A stretch of DNA of 64,000 bases from CAVZVW01 sp963778845. Lineage in GTDB: Bacteria; Actinomycetota; Actinomycetes; Actinomycetales; Kineosporiaceae. Shown in pieces: positions 52,595 to 62,091 of the stretch. The stretch is from contig CAVZVW010000007.1 of the NCBI GenBank assembly GCA_963778845.1, positions 65,158-129,157 on the forward strand. Reading direction: 5' to 3'. A program made the position numbers and the translations under genes. Below the pieces are notes generated by a model, which was not told where the DNA came from, made no database searches, and worked only from the letters and a program-made list of their open reading frames with translations. How positions within the stretch are numbered: the first letter of the stretch is position 1; each line of letters opens with the position of its first letter.

Positions 52595-53511
52595 GAGACC
52601 GACACCCTCCGGTAACGCAGAAGCAGCAGGCCGAAGCTGCCCAGGACCACCGCGACGGTGACCAGGCAGAAGACCAGGCCGCCCACGTCACCGGGCACCG
52701 GGGCCCCATAGTCGGGCCGCAGGTCGAACAGCCAGGACTGGACGCCCTCGACGAGCGTCATCGGGGACAGCACTGCCGACCAGCCGGCCAGCCGCTCCTG
52801 GTGTTGCTGCTCGGCAACGGCTTGGACGGCGCTCTGCACCGCCGAGGACACCAGCAGCACGGTGATGATGGCTGCTACACCGAGCCCACGGCGCGGTGTG
52901 ACCGCAGCGATCACCAGGCTGATCCCGGCCAGGACGAGTGCCACAAGGAGGGCGCCGACAGCCGCTTGGGAGTACCCGCGCAGCTGGGCCCAGAACGGCA
53001 GCTTCGCCAGCCACGAGCCGACCAGCAGAATCGTCAGCGGCACCATGAGCAGGGCGAAGACGGCGCTGGTCATGGCTGCGAACTTGGCCGTCACGTAGTC
53101 GCCTCGGCGCAGGGGCCGGGAGAAGTACAACGTCATCACCCGGAAGCGCAGGTCGCGCGAGACGCACTGGGGAGCCTGGCCGGCCACGAAGATGAGCACC
53201 AGGGCGTGCACGGCATAGGTGTAGGACGTGAACTGCACCGGCAGCTTGTCGGCACCGGTCGCCGAGGCGACGAACACGATGATCACCGCCGGGAGGCTCA
53301 CCATCGCGAGCAGGGTCAGCGGCATGAGCTTCGATCTCAGCGAGCGACCGAGGCCGTAGCTGCCGCGAAGTGTGTCGACGAACAGCGCCTGCATGATCGG
53401 TCCGCGCCCGAGACGCCGACCGACGTAGTGCCGGTAGCCGATGTCGTGGATCACGCCCTGTTCGACCGAGGCCCGGTGGCGCCCGCTCGACGTCGTGTCG
53501 GGGGCGGTCAT
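52591..53511 (-). CDS. ABC transporter permease
   Basis: 306 residues with about six membrane helices (LTLLAMVSLPAVIIVFVASA; YAVHALVLIFVAGQAP; FALLMVPLTILLVGSWL; VGALLVALVLAGISLVIAAV; VAAIITVLLVSSAVQSA; LVFCLVTVAVVLGSFGLLLL). The cytoplasmic RDLRFRVMTLYFSRPLRRGD before the third helix is the coupling region of ABC-2 permeases. The start ATG (53509-53511) overlaps the upstream ATPase stop. The four-gene order ATPase-permease-ATPase-permease suggests two related transporters or one heteromeric exporter. Confidence 0.87.
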   Translation of the reverse strand: MTAPDTTSSGRHRASVEQGVIHDIGYRHYVGRRLGRGPIMQALFVDTLRGSYGLGRSLRSKLMPLTLLAMVSLPAVIIVFVASATGADKLPVQFTSYTYAVHALVLIFVAGQAPQCVSRDLRFRVMTLYFSRPLRRGDYVTAKFAAMTSAVFALLMVPLTILLVGSWLAKLPFWAQLRGYSQAAVGALLVALVLAGISLVIAAVTPRRGLGVAAIITVLLVSSAVQSAVQAVAEQQHQERLAGWSAVLSPMTLVEGVQSWLFDLRPDYGAPVPGDVGGLVFCLVTVAVVLGSFGLLLLRYRRVSVS

Positions 53512-54497
53512 CGGGCCGCCCTCCCGTCGTCGGCCGCGCTGGGACTCGAGGTCGGGCCACCAGGCGCGGCGGGCGCCGTCCGGAAGATCTCGGAGATGTG
53601 GTGTCTGCGCGGCTGCATCCGGACGAGGCCCACGCCGAGCTCGACGACGGCGTCGCGGACGAGGTCGTAGGTCTCGTCGTCCCGCACGACGACCTCGACG
53701 ACGCGCTCGGCGGACGGCGGCCCGTCCTGCGTGGGGTCGGGTACGAAGACGGTCAGGCCGGCCCGGCCGAGGAGTACCACCAGATCGGAAAGCCGGTCGG
53801 TGACCTCGACGGCGAGGGTTCCGCTGCTCTGGGTGACCGCGGCTGTGGAGGAGGACTGGAGGAGGTGGCCGGCGTCCACGACGACGACGTGGTCGCAGAT
53901 GCGCTCCAGCTCCCCGAGCAGATGGCTGGTCACCAGGACGGAGATGCCGAAGTCGGCACCGATGCGCTGGATCAGGCCCAGCATGTCGTCGCGACCGGTC
54001 GGGTCGAGGCCGTTCGTCGGCTCGTCCAGGAGAACGAGCGAGGGGTCGTGGACGAGGGCCTGGGCGAGCTTGACGCGCTGGCGCATGCCGGTGGAGTAGC
54101 CGCCGATGAGGCGGTAGCGCTCCTCGTAGAGGCCGACGTGGCGCAGGGTGTCCGCCGTCCGCTCGCGTGCGGCGATCGAGGGCAGGCCGGACATCCGGGC
54201 CATGTGGACGACGAACTCGGTGGCGGTGACGTCGGGCGGCAGGCAGTCGTGCTCGGGCATGTAACCGACGCGCTCCCGGATGCGCTCGCCGTCGTGGGCG
54301 ACGTCCATGTCGAGCACCTGTGCTGCTCCCGTGGTGGCGGGGAGCAGGCCCAGAAGGATCTTGATGAGGGTGGACTTGCCGGCGCCGTTCGCCCCCACCA
54401 GCCCCGTGACGCCGTCCGGGAGGTCGACGCTGAGCCCGTCGAGCGCGGTGATGTGCCCGAACCGTCGGGTAAGGGCGTCGGTGGTGATGATGGACAC
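53508..54497 (-). CDS. ABC transporter ATP-binding protein
   Basis: 329 residues, first gene of the four-gene operon. Walker A GLVGANGAGKSTLIKIL, signature YSTGMRQRVKLAQAL, Walker B SLVLLDEPTNGLDP and the switch TSHLLGELE are intact. The C-terminal ~110 residues are an accessory domain. It energises the permease encoded immediately downstream. The signature S-T-G-M in place of S-G-G-Q is common in drug or antibiotic-type exporters. Confidence 0.9.
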   Translation of the reverse strand: MSIITTDALTRRFGHITALDGLSVDLPDGVTGLVGANGAGKSTLIKILLGLLPATTGAAQVLDMDVAHDGERIRERVGYMPEHDCLPPDVTATEFVVHMARMSGLPSIAARERTADTLRHVGLYEERYRLIGGYSTGMRQRVKLAQALVHDPSLVLLDEPTNGLDPTGRDDMLGLIQRIGADFGISVLVTSHLLGELERICDHVVVVDAGHLLQSSSTAAVTQSSGTLAVEVTDRLSDLVVLLGRAGLTVFVPDPTQDGPPSAERVVEVVVRDDETYDLVRDAVVELGVGLVRMQPRRHHISEIFRTAPAAPGGPTSSPSAADDGRAAR

Positions 54498-54554
54498 GGC
54501 GAGAGCCTACGCAGATGGGGTGACAGGCAGCGCTGGTGCCAGCCCCCTGGTCCG

Positions 54555-55022
54555 TCAGCGGTAGCCGCGACGTCCAGCGAGCACGGAGAGGGTCAGCAGC
54601 GCCGCCCCTATGGCGAACATCGCCGGCTGAAGCCAGAGTCGGTCGTCGAGCATCACCCACTGGGTGACGATCCAGGCCATGAGCCCGACGCCGTAGGCCC
54701 CGGACAGCTGCAGGGCGCGGTCCACCCGTGTCAGGACTGCTGCCGCCAGCAGGCCGGGGATGACGCCGTTCAGGACCAGGAGCATCACGCCTGGCCAGGT
54801 GAAGGTGTGGAACGGCGAGCCGGCGATCATCGTGGTGGTGGCGCCGAACGCTGTGAGCGGGTCGCGGATCATCGCCACGCCGCCGTAGAGACCGCCGAGC
54901 GCGACGAAGGCCTCGAGCGCGGCAACAGGGGCACGCCAGGGCCATCCGGCAGGCTTGCGGTGGGTATGACGGCCGGACGGCGCATGCTGGGTGTCGACCA
55001 CGGCGACCACCTCCATGGCCAT
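54555..55022 (-). CDS. Hypothetical integral membrane protein
   Basis: 155 residues, unrecognised. A basic Pro/His-containing N-terminus precedes four hydrophobic helices (AALEAFVALGGLYGGVAMIR; FTWPGVMLLVLNGVIPGLLA; GAYGVGLMAWIVTQWVML; AMFAIGAALLTLSVLAG). Two in-frame ATGs (55020-55022 and 55014-55016) are possible starts. It lies 57 bp upstream of the ABC operon on the same strand and could be its first cistron. Confidence 0.75.
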   Translation of the reverse strand: MAMEVVAVVDTQHAPSGRHTHRKPAGWPWRAPVAALEAFVALGGLYGGVAMIRDPLTAFGATTTMIAGSPFHTFTWPGVMLLVLNGVIPGLLAAAVLTRVDRALQLSGAYGVGLMAWIVTQWVMLDDRLWLQPAMFAIGAALLTLSVLAGRRGYR

Positions 55023-55217
55023 GCTTCTCGGGACGTCGCAGGTGGGGGTGGGCCGAATGTCCCTCGTCGTCGCTGGGCGCGGGGGACGTTCGAGCGAGGA
55101 TGCAGGCCGGGGGACGGCGGGCGCTCCTCTCCGGGCGGCTCCGCTGATCTGATTCGGCGGGCGAGGCCGAGTCGGCTATCCTCGACTCCGGCTGCGCGGG
55201 CCCAGTCCGCGCGCCGA

Positions 55218-55290
55218 GCGCCCGTAGCTCAACGGATAGAGCATCTGACTACGGATCAGAAGGTTGGGGGTTCGAATCCCTTCGGGCGCG
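55218..55290 (+). tRNA. tRNA-Arg(ACG)
   Basis: 73 nt, cloverleaf complete: acceptor GCGCCCG/CGGGCGC, D arm with AGCTCAACGGATAGAGC, anticodon arm CTGA-CTACGGA-TCAG with anticodon ACG, and T arm GGGGGTTCGAATCCC. A -10-like TATCCT lies ~40 bp upstream. No CCA is encoded. The sequence downstream changes to accessory genes, so this is a candidate integration site. Confidence 0.97.
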
Positions 55291-55620
55291 CACTCCCTGA
55301 GCAGCCAAAACGCCACTTGACCTGCAGCGATGCCAAGATCGCGTGATCATGGTCTGTCCGGCCATCAGCGGGCTGGAGCGGTCGTGATCGGCTGCTCGCC
55401 CCTAATACGCCCCAAAGCCTTGAGACCCGCGAGTTCCTCGCCAGCGGACGCGCCGCCCCCTACTGCAGCATGTTCGGGTGTGGAGGTGTCTTGGCTCACG
55501 GGACCGCTCTGATCCGCATCGTCGCCGCCGTCCAGGCTGAACAGCGCGACGAGTGGGTTGAAGTTCGCCTGACCTCGGCCTTGGCATCTTGGCCGCTCCG
55601 GAGTCAGCGCGCTGACTCGG
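55291..55620. other. Non-coding or decayed sequence after tRNA-Arg
   Basis: 330 bp with only short low-similarity frames on both strands. No integrase and no direct repeat of the tRNA 3' end is seen. On the minus strand a ~65-residue frame (NFNPLVALFSLDGGDDADQS) looks somewhat protein-like but has no recognised family. Confidence 0.4.
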
Positions 55621-55624
55621 CGAC

Positions 55625-55896
55625 ACCGACCCCGCTGTGGATGTCCGCGCACTGCTCGTCTTGGGTCTCGTGAGCACAGGCTTTGCATGCGTCCTCAACT
55701 ACCGGATCACTTGGAACGCTGGAGCCGTCCTGGCGTCAACCGTCACCAACCTGCTACCAGTCGTCGTGCCAGCGCTAGGAGAGGGTGTTCTTGGGTGAGC
55801 AGGCCACACGCACAGCCATCGTCCGAGTGCTAACCGTGTTGCGCTGCGTGGCCCTAGGCCGCACAAGGGCGCCGGCGCCATCGCCCAGCCGCCCTA
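55625..55896 (+). pseudogene. Decayed C-terminal fragment of an EamA/DMT-family transporter
   Basis: One frame reads LVLGLVSTGFACVLNYRITW then NAGAVLASTVTNLLPVVVPA up to 55797; the adjacent frame continues GEQATRTAIV and VLTVLRCVALGRTRAPAPSP. This matches the last three segments of EamA transporters (A-Y-x-L-Y-x-R-I...A-S-x-V-T-x-L-x-P-V, then G-E, final helix, basic tail). There is no start, the rest of the gene is missing and the frame breaks once. It appears to be a remnant. Confidence 0.5.
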
Positions 55897-55951
55897 GGAC
55901 GTACGGCGCGAAGAGTTGCCAAGCCGCTCCAGCATCGGCAGGGTACGCAGC

Positions 55952-57689
55952 GTGACGACGCCAGACTTCCAGCCGAGCCGCCTAAGTGTCGAAGAGATCC
56001 TTACTCGGCGGTACTACGAGATCCCTCGGTATCAGCGTGGCTATACCTGGGAGTCGGCGAATGTCGATGAGTTCTGGCGCGACGTTGTGGAAGACAACGG
56101 ATCCGGCTATTTCATCGGACCCATGGTGGGTTGGCGCCGCAACGAGGACGCGCCGATCGCTCACATCGTCGATGGCCAACAACGGCTGACGACAATTGTC
56201 GTCCTTCTCTCTGCGATTCGTGATGCTTTTCGAACGAATGGGCAGGCGCGTCTCGCTGACGCCATGCACCGGTACATCGAACGGCGCAATAGGGACGACG
56301 ACCTGGTCTTCATTCTTCAACCCCAAGATAATCAGCAATTCCTGAACGGATATATATTGAGCGAAGTCCCGGATCGTTCCCTGCGGGCCGTAACGGAATC
56401 AGACCTCGCTCTCAAGCGGGCAGCCGATAAGCTGCGCCGATTTGTTGCGGAGAAGTTGACGGACGTCCAGGGAACCTCACTCACCCCGGCCCGCACTACC
56501 AGAGTGCTCAAGGACCTTCGAGACAGAATCCTCGCCTTGAGGGTCGTCTGGGTTGAGACGCGGGACGAGGACGACGCGTATGTCGTTTTCGAAACGCTCA
56601 ACACGAGAGGCAAGGACCTTGAGATCGCAGATCTTCTTAAGAATCACCTCCTGGGAAAGTTGCGCACACGAAACCCCGGGAACGATCAGGCTAAGAATCA
56701 GTGGAACAACTTCAAGAGAACCCTATATGAGGGCAATCCAGTTCTCGATGCAGACCAGTTTATTCAGCACTGGGTGGATTTCGCGACATAGGTATGTCGG
56801 AAAGAGGCAGCTCTATAGGGCGATGCAAACCGCCATTCGAACCCAGTCAGATGCGCGCACGGCGCTGCGACGGCTCAACTCTGACGCGCTCTTGTATAGA
56901 AACATTTACGAGACCTCTTCCCGTCAATGGACGATCGAAGAACGCAAGATCCGTGAGAGCCTCGACGCGCTCATGGGCTTCAAGGTCTCTCAGCCGGCGC
57001 CACTCCTTCTGGCCCTCCTGCGCCTGCGGGACGAGGGGGTTCCGAGGATCGGCCAACTAGTCCAGGCATTCAAGACAATTGAGAACTTCCACTTCCAGGC
57101 AACTGCCGTTGTTGGACAGAGCAGCAGCGGGGGAATCACCGAGCGATATGCCAAATATGCTCGCGAGCTAACTGAGGCTCAGGTCGCGCAAGAGCGGGCG
57201 GATAAGATTCGGGAATTTCGAGACGCCATGGTGAGGAGCCTCCCCGATCCAGAGGTCGTAAAGCAAGCTTTCGTGGAGAACATTGTCTTCACGAATGAGA
57301 TTTCGCGTGACAAATGGCTTGCCCAGTACGTGCTGCAACGAATCCACGAGTCGGAGCGCCCAGCGTTCGAGTATCGGTCTCCAACGGTCGAACACCTCCT
57401 GCCTCAGTCTGAGATCGCCAACGGAGTTCCGGCGCACGTGGTCGGATCAATTGGCAACTTGGTCTGGATGAGTGAGGACGTCAACGGACAGCTCGCCAAC
57501 AAGTCGGCGATGCAGAAGAAGAGGATTCTGAGCACAAGACGCGACAACTACTTCATTGACGACTTTCTCGATGCGCCCAACTGGGGGCACGCGGAGATCC
57601 AGGCCCGCGCAGAGAAGATGGCGGACCTCGCCGTAACCAAAGTATGGAAATTGACCGCCGCTGCGACGCGTGTTTCGACTGACGCCTAG
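55952..57689 (+). pseudogene. DUF262/DUF1524 (GmrSD-like) protein with one frameshift
   Basis: The N-terminal DUF262 domain has YYEIPRYQRGYTWE and the nucleotide motif HIVDGQQRLTT; VFETLNTRGKDLEIADLLKN follows. The frame stops at 56791. One base too many in the GGG at 56772-56774 separates QFIQHW from WISRHRYVGKRQLYRAM, which continues to 57689. The C-terminal DUF1524 HNH-type domain shows TVEHLLPQ, SIGNLVWMSEDVN and the N-K motif. Such proteins are type IV restriction enzymes that cleave modified DNA. GC is visibly lower than in the first 55 kb, as for acquired defence genes. The start is GTG at 55952. Confidence 0.82.
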
Positions 57690-57833
57690 CGATGGTTCCG
57701 GTAAAGACGTCGCGCCGCCGTCGCGTTCCTCTTATTGCTGATTATTGATTTGGGCACGAGTCTAGTGCAGTGAGGGCCTCGTTGATGTCGGTCACCTGCG
57801 CAGGATTCCGCCAGTTCGACGCCCGCAGACGCT

Positions 57834-58910
57834 TCAGGCGTCCCGGACAGCTTCCGCCACTGTCTTGGCGAGTAGCGGCGGCACCGAGTTGCCCATCTGG
57901 CACTGAGCGTCGACCGACTACCGATGATCTCGAAGTCCTCGGGGAACGTGAAGAACGGCTTGAGCTCGGGGAGCCGCAGCCGTCGGTTGTCCCAGTGAAA
58001 GGGACCAACGTTCGGACCAGGCTGCGCTTGGATGGTTGGTGACGGGACGTTCCGGGTCGAGCTTCAGCAGGAACGACCAGTAGCGGCTGCGCCATTCGAA
58101 CAGCGGTTGAGGGTGGCCGCGCTGGGCGGTGAAGTGCAGGTAGTTCTCGCCCGGAGGGACGTCGGGAAGCAGAGCTTGTACTGGCCGCCGGACGCTCCTC
58201 GGGTTCGGGCGCGGTCACAGGTCCGCGAGCGCTTCACCGGTCGTCACATGGGCAGGCCTTGACGCAATCCGGTCGAGCGTCGCTCCCATGATCCACCGCG
58301 AGTCGGGAGCGGAATGCCCGGGCAGGTTCTGGCCGGCCTCGACACCAACCACGAACAGGCGCGGTCGGGCTTGCGGAACGCCGTAGTCCGCGGCGTTGAG
58401 GACCTGCTCGCTATGCTCGTAGCCAGCCTCTTCGATCTCGCGGAGAAGCCGTTCGTATGCTTCCCGGCTTGCCTTGTTGTTGTACGTCAGGGCGTACACG
58501 TTCTCGAGGATGAACTTCTTGGGCCGGGCCTCGCGCAGAACGCGGGTGTAGGCCTGAAGCAAGCTTGCGTCCGGGTCAAGGCCCGCGCGCTTCCACTCGA
58601 GCCAGAATCCTGACTTCGAGAAGGGGGTGCAGGGGGGGCCGCCGACGAGCAGGTCAGGGCGCGCCTTCCCCTTCAGACCGGCGGCCCTGAGGATGTCGCG
58701 TGTCGGGACGTCCAGGATGTCCGCTCGGATCACCGGCGACGACAGACCTGTGAAGTTCTTCTCCATCGTGTCCGCGGCGTCCTGGTGCCGTTCGACAGCG
58801 GCTCGCACGTGGTAGCCGGCCTGCTCCACCCCAAGGTCCAGGCCCCCCGCGCCGCTGAAGAGGCTCAAGGCGACGCCCGCGTCACCACCGCCGTTCCTCT
58901 TGGCTTCCAC
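57834..58910 (-). pseudogene. C5-cytosine DNA methyltransferase with several frame breaks
   Basis: The first 231 codons (58910 to 58215) are intact: motif I LFSGAGGLDLGVEQAG, motif IV DLLVGGPPCTPFSKSG with the catalytic Pro-Cys, motif VI FILENVYAL and motif VIII YGVPQARPRLFVVG. Beyond the stop at 58215 the remainder is readable only by changing frame at least four times: ENYLHFTAQRGHPQPLFEWR, RYWSFLLKLDPERP, PTIQAQPGPNVGPFHWDNRR, and motif IX/X QCQMGNSVPPLLAKTVAEAV ending at 57834. It belongs to the R-M set with the endonuclease gene 64 bp upstream. Decay or read error. Confidence 0.82.
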
Positions 58911-58974
58911 CTGCCGAGTGTGTCATCTAGAGCGAGCGCCCGGAGCGCGACTCGCCTACTCGCAAGTGCTCCTC

Positions 58975-60189
58975 CTACGGCAGAACGTCGCTGGCTTCCG
59001 AGGTCCAGCGGTCGTCCACGCGCTGTAACGCAGCGATTCGGTCTGGGTAGTCGCGGTGACGATCAAGCGACGTCGTTCGGGCGTATCTGAACTCCCAGGT
59101 GTGCGTCACCGAGTACAGGCAGGCAGCGACGACGTCGAAGTGATCGACCGGGTAGAACCGGCTCGACGGGTCGTTCTTGCTTGTCCGAGTCTTCTGGACC
59201 TCCACCTTGACCTCGCCGCTCGCGTAAGTGTCAGGGGAGACGTTCTTGCACTCGATCAGGCGTTGATCACCCGCCCCCGCCGTGACCTCGAAGTCCGCCT
59301 TGCCGTCTTGGTCCAGCCGGTGGACGGTTGCCAGCCAGGGCAACGTCTGTAGGACGCGTTCGAGGTGGAACTCTGCGATGCCTCCTCGGACTGCCACTTC
59401 GAGACGATGCCGGCCCTTGATGACCTCGAGGATCTCTGTGGCGGAGACGTTGAACGCCATCTCGAGTTCATGCCGGGAACCGACCGGCGTGTCGGCCGCG
59501 ACGCGATGCTCCACTCCGTGCAGGGCCGCGGTGTAGCGGAGCGCTTGGTCGAGGCCCAGGCTGTAGCTGTTGCGTTCGAAGCGGGTGACCTCGAGGAAGC
59601 GGTCAGGGCGACAACCGACCCACGTCTCGAGGCCTTCAGGTGTCCTCGGGTCCGCGTTCCGGCGGCCGGCACGGTTCACGTGCGTCCGGGCGATCAGTCC
59701 GTCCCGTTGGACGGCGTCGGCGTCGGCGTCGCTCAGGTAGATCACGCTGATACCCAGAGGCATGGGGTCGTAGAGCGACGGGTCCAGCGAGACGATCAGT
59801 CTCCGCGTGTCGTCGATTCCCAGCATCAACGTGACGTCGACACCCGCGAGGTCCCGACCAACCACATGGTCCTCGACCCAGGATTCCTCACGGCCGTAGC
59901 GCAGCTGACCACGGGACTCCGTCACCGGGCGGTTGACCGTTGGCCGCTTGGAGATCGTTATGGGGTAGACGAGGAGGCCGACCCGCTCGAGGCTCGGGAG
60001 CTGGACGCCGAAGTAGAACGGGGCTCTGTCTGTGGGGCTTGCGTACAGTACTACCCCGCCGCTGGACTCGATGGCCTCGACCAGGAACCGGTGAGACGCC
60101 TCTCGGCCGCGGGTCTTGTACACACGCGGCACAAGACGGCCGGCGACGGTCGCTTCACTTCCCCCGACGAGCATCTCCCCGCCTGTCAC
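58975..60189 (-). CDS. PD-(D/E)XK restriction endonuclease-like protein
   Basis: 404 residues, frame intact. Near residue 315 DFEVTAGAGDQRLIECKNVS shows the D-(x)n-E-C-K arrangement of the PD-(D/E)XK nuclease fold, followed by a helix EVKVEVQKTR. The N-terminal ~150 residues look like a DNA-recognition or scaffold domain. The gene is on the same strand as and directly upstream of the C5 methyltransferase (64 bp), so it is the probable cognate type II nuclease. The start is uncertain (GTG 60189 or ATG 60174). No recognition sequence can be predicted. Confidence 0.75.
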   Translation of the reverse strand: MTGGEMLVGGSEATVAGRLVPRVYKTRGREASHRFLVEAIESSGGVVLYASPTDRAPFYFGVQLPSLERVGLLVYPITISKRPTVNRPVTESRGQLRYGREESWVEDHVVGRDLAGVDVTLMLGIDDTRRLIVSLDPSLYDPMPLGISVIYLSDADADAVQRDGLIARTHVNRAGRRNADPRTPEGLETWVGCRPDRFLEVTRFERNSYSLGLDQALRYTAALHGVEHRVAADTPVGSRHELEMAFNVSATEILEVIKGRHRLEVAVRGGIAEFHLERVLQTLPWLATVHRLDQDGKADFEVTAGAGDQRLIECKNVSPDTYASGEVKVEVQKTRTSKNDPSSRFYPVDHFDVVAACLYSVTHTWEFRYARTTSLDRHRDYPDRIAALQRVDDRWTSEASDVLP

Positions 60190-60268
60190 GCTCCTGAGCC
60201 TGCCATCGCCGGAAGGTCGAGCCAGTCAGGACGCGCTCAGTCAGGGAGCTTTCGTGCATGCTCGAAGC

Positions 60269-60929
<661 letters not shown>

Positions 60930-61128
60930 ACAAGGAATCTGACTTCGCCTAGGGTCATGGGGCTCGTTCGGGAGGTCTGCAAGAATCAGATGGGTGAAGA
61001 CCGATGCTTACGATGTTCTGGCCCCAGGCAGACTGACGAGACGTCGACCGGTCCTCCTCCTTGTCGGCGTAGGAACAAGAAGGAAGTCGTCGACCTTGCG
61101 TGCCCCCGTGAATTCAATATTGCTGGAA

Positions 61129-62091
61129 CTATTCGGGGATGACGGTCACTGAAACGTGGACGTGGTCGAAGTGGCCGCCGGTGGGGGTGGTGGGGTCGTA
61201 GATGCCTGCACCGTCGTAGCGGCGCCATCCTTGGGCGGCTCGGGCGGTGGACCAGATGTGGCCGTCCCAGATGAGGTAGGTAACTCCGAGAGCCGCTGCG
61301 TTGACCTGGAGCCAGTGGGCGAGCTGCCAGCCGGTCGCGCGGTCGGCGGGTGACGGGAATGTGCCCAGTCGGCTGACGGCGAAGTCACAGGCTCTGCCGA
61401 GCGGATGATCGCTCGTGGGGTTCCAGGCGTGGGGATCCCAGCAGCCGACGCCCCAACGCCAGCGGCCGAAGACACGCTGGATCTCGGTGTACGTGTGCAG
61501 CATCCGTCGGGTCATGAAGCCTCGGCTGGTGGGGTCGTCGACGAAGCCATCGGGACCGGTGAACGGCAGGGCAGCGTCCCGGACGCCGGCTGGCGCGCAG
61601 GAGCTGGCGGCCCCCGCGGGGAGGGTCTGCAGAGCGATGCGCGCCTCTGCGACGTAGGCGAGGTAGGCACCAGAGGTCCAGGTGGTCCACGGCGTCCATG
61701 AGCCGCCCGCGTCCTTCCAGACCGAATGCGCCATCACGGCGTTCTGGGCGGGGTTGCGCCAGTCGTAGCGGGCGAACAGGTCTTGGTGGGCGCGTTGGAG
61801 GATCTGCCAGAGGCCGGAGGCGCCGATGCTGTTGCGGGCGAGCGGGTTGTACCTGGACTCGGCGCCGGCCACGGCGACGGCTGTGACGAGGTCGGGGCCG
61901 GTGAAGCCGGCGGCGGCGGCCGACTGGGCCGCGAGGACCGCGCCTTGCGCGTTCACCGTGGCTCCCCCGAGGGTGGGGCCTGGGCTGCAGGGGATGTCTG
62001 TCGCGGTGGATGCGAAGGCACCCGCGAGCGTGACGAGCGCGAGGACGGGCGCGACCACGATTGCCAGCGCCGCTGCGACCAGGCGTTTCAT
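61129..62091 (-). CDS. Conjugation-type cell-wall hydrolase: lytic transglycosylase plus LAS-like peptidase domain
   Basis: 320 residues. A signal peptide (LVAAALAIVVAPVLALVTLA) is followed by an SLT-like lysozyme domain: VAVAGAESRYNPLARNSIGA then SGLWQI with the catalytic Glu. The C-terminal domain has SDHPLGRACDFAV and HFDHVHVS, the H-x6-D and H-x-H zinc-binding pattern of LAS peptidases (ARB-07466-like family). Both activities remodel peptidoglycan, as needed for conjugative transfer. Its ATG overlaps the TraD-like gene stop as ATGA, so it is in the same operon. Confidence 0.87.
   Translation of the reverse strand: MKRLVAAALAIVVAPVLALVTLAGAFASTATDIPCSPGPTLGGATVNAQGAVLAAQSAAAAGFTGPDLVTAVAVAGAESRYNPLARNSIGASGLWQILQRAHQDLFARYDWRNPAQNAVMAHSVWKDAGGSWTPWTTWTSGAYLAYVAEARIALQTLPAGAASSCAPAGVRDAALPFTGPDGFVDDPTSRGFMTRRMLHTYTEIQRVFGRWRWGVGCWDPHAWNPTSDHPLGRACDFAVSRLGTFPSPADRATGWQLAHWLQVNAAALGVTYLIWDGHIWSTARAAQGWRRYDGAGIYDPTTPTGGHFDHVHVSVTVIPE

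Noticed and set aside
55218..55290. attL/attR direct repeat of the tRNA-Arg 3' end inside the window
   Set aside because: No second copy of the CGGGCGC-containing tRNA tail was seen downstream to base 64000; it may lie outside.
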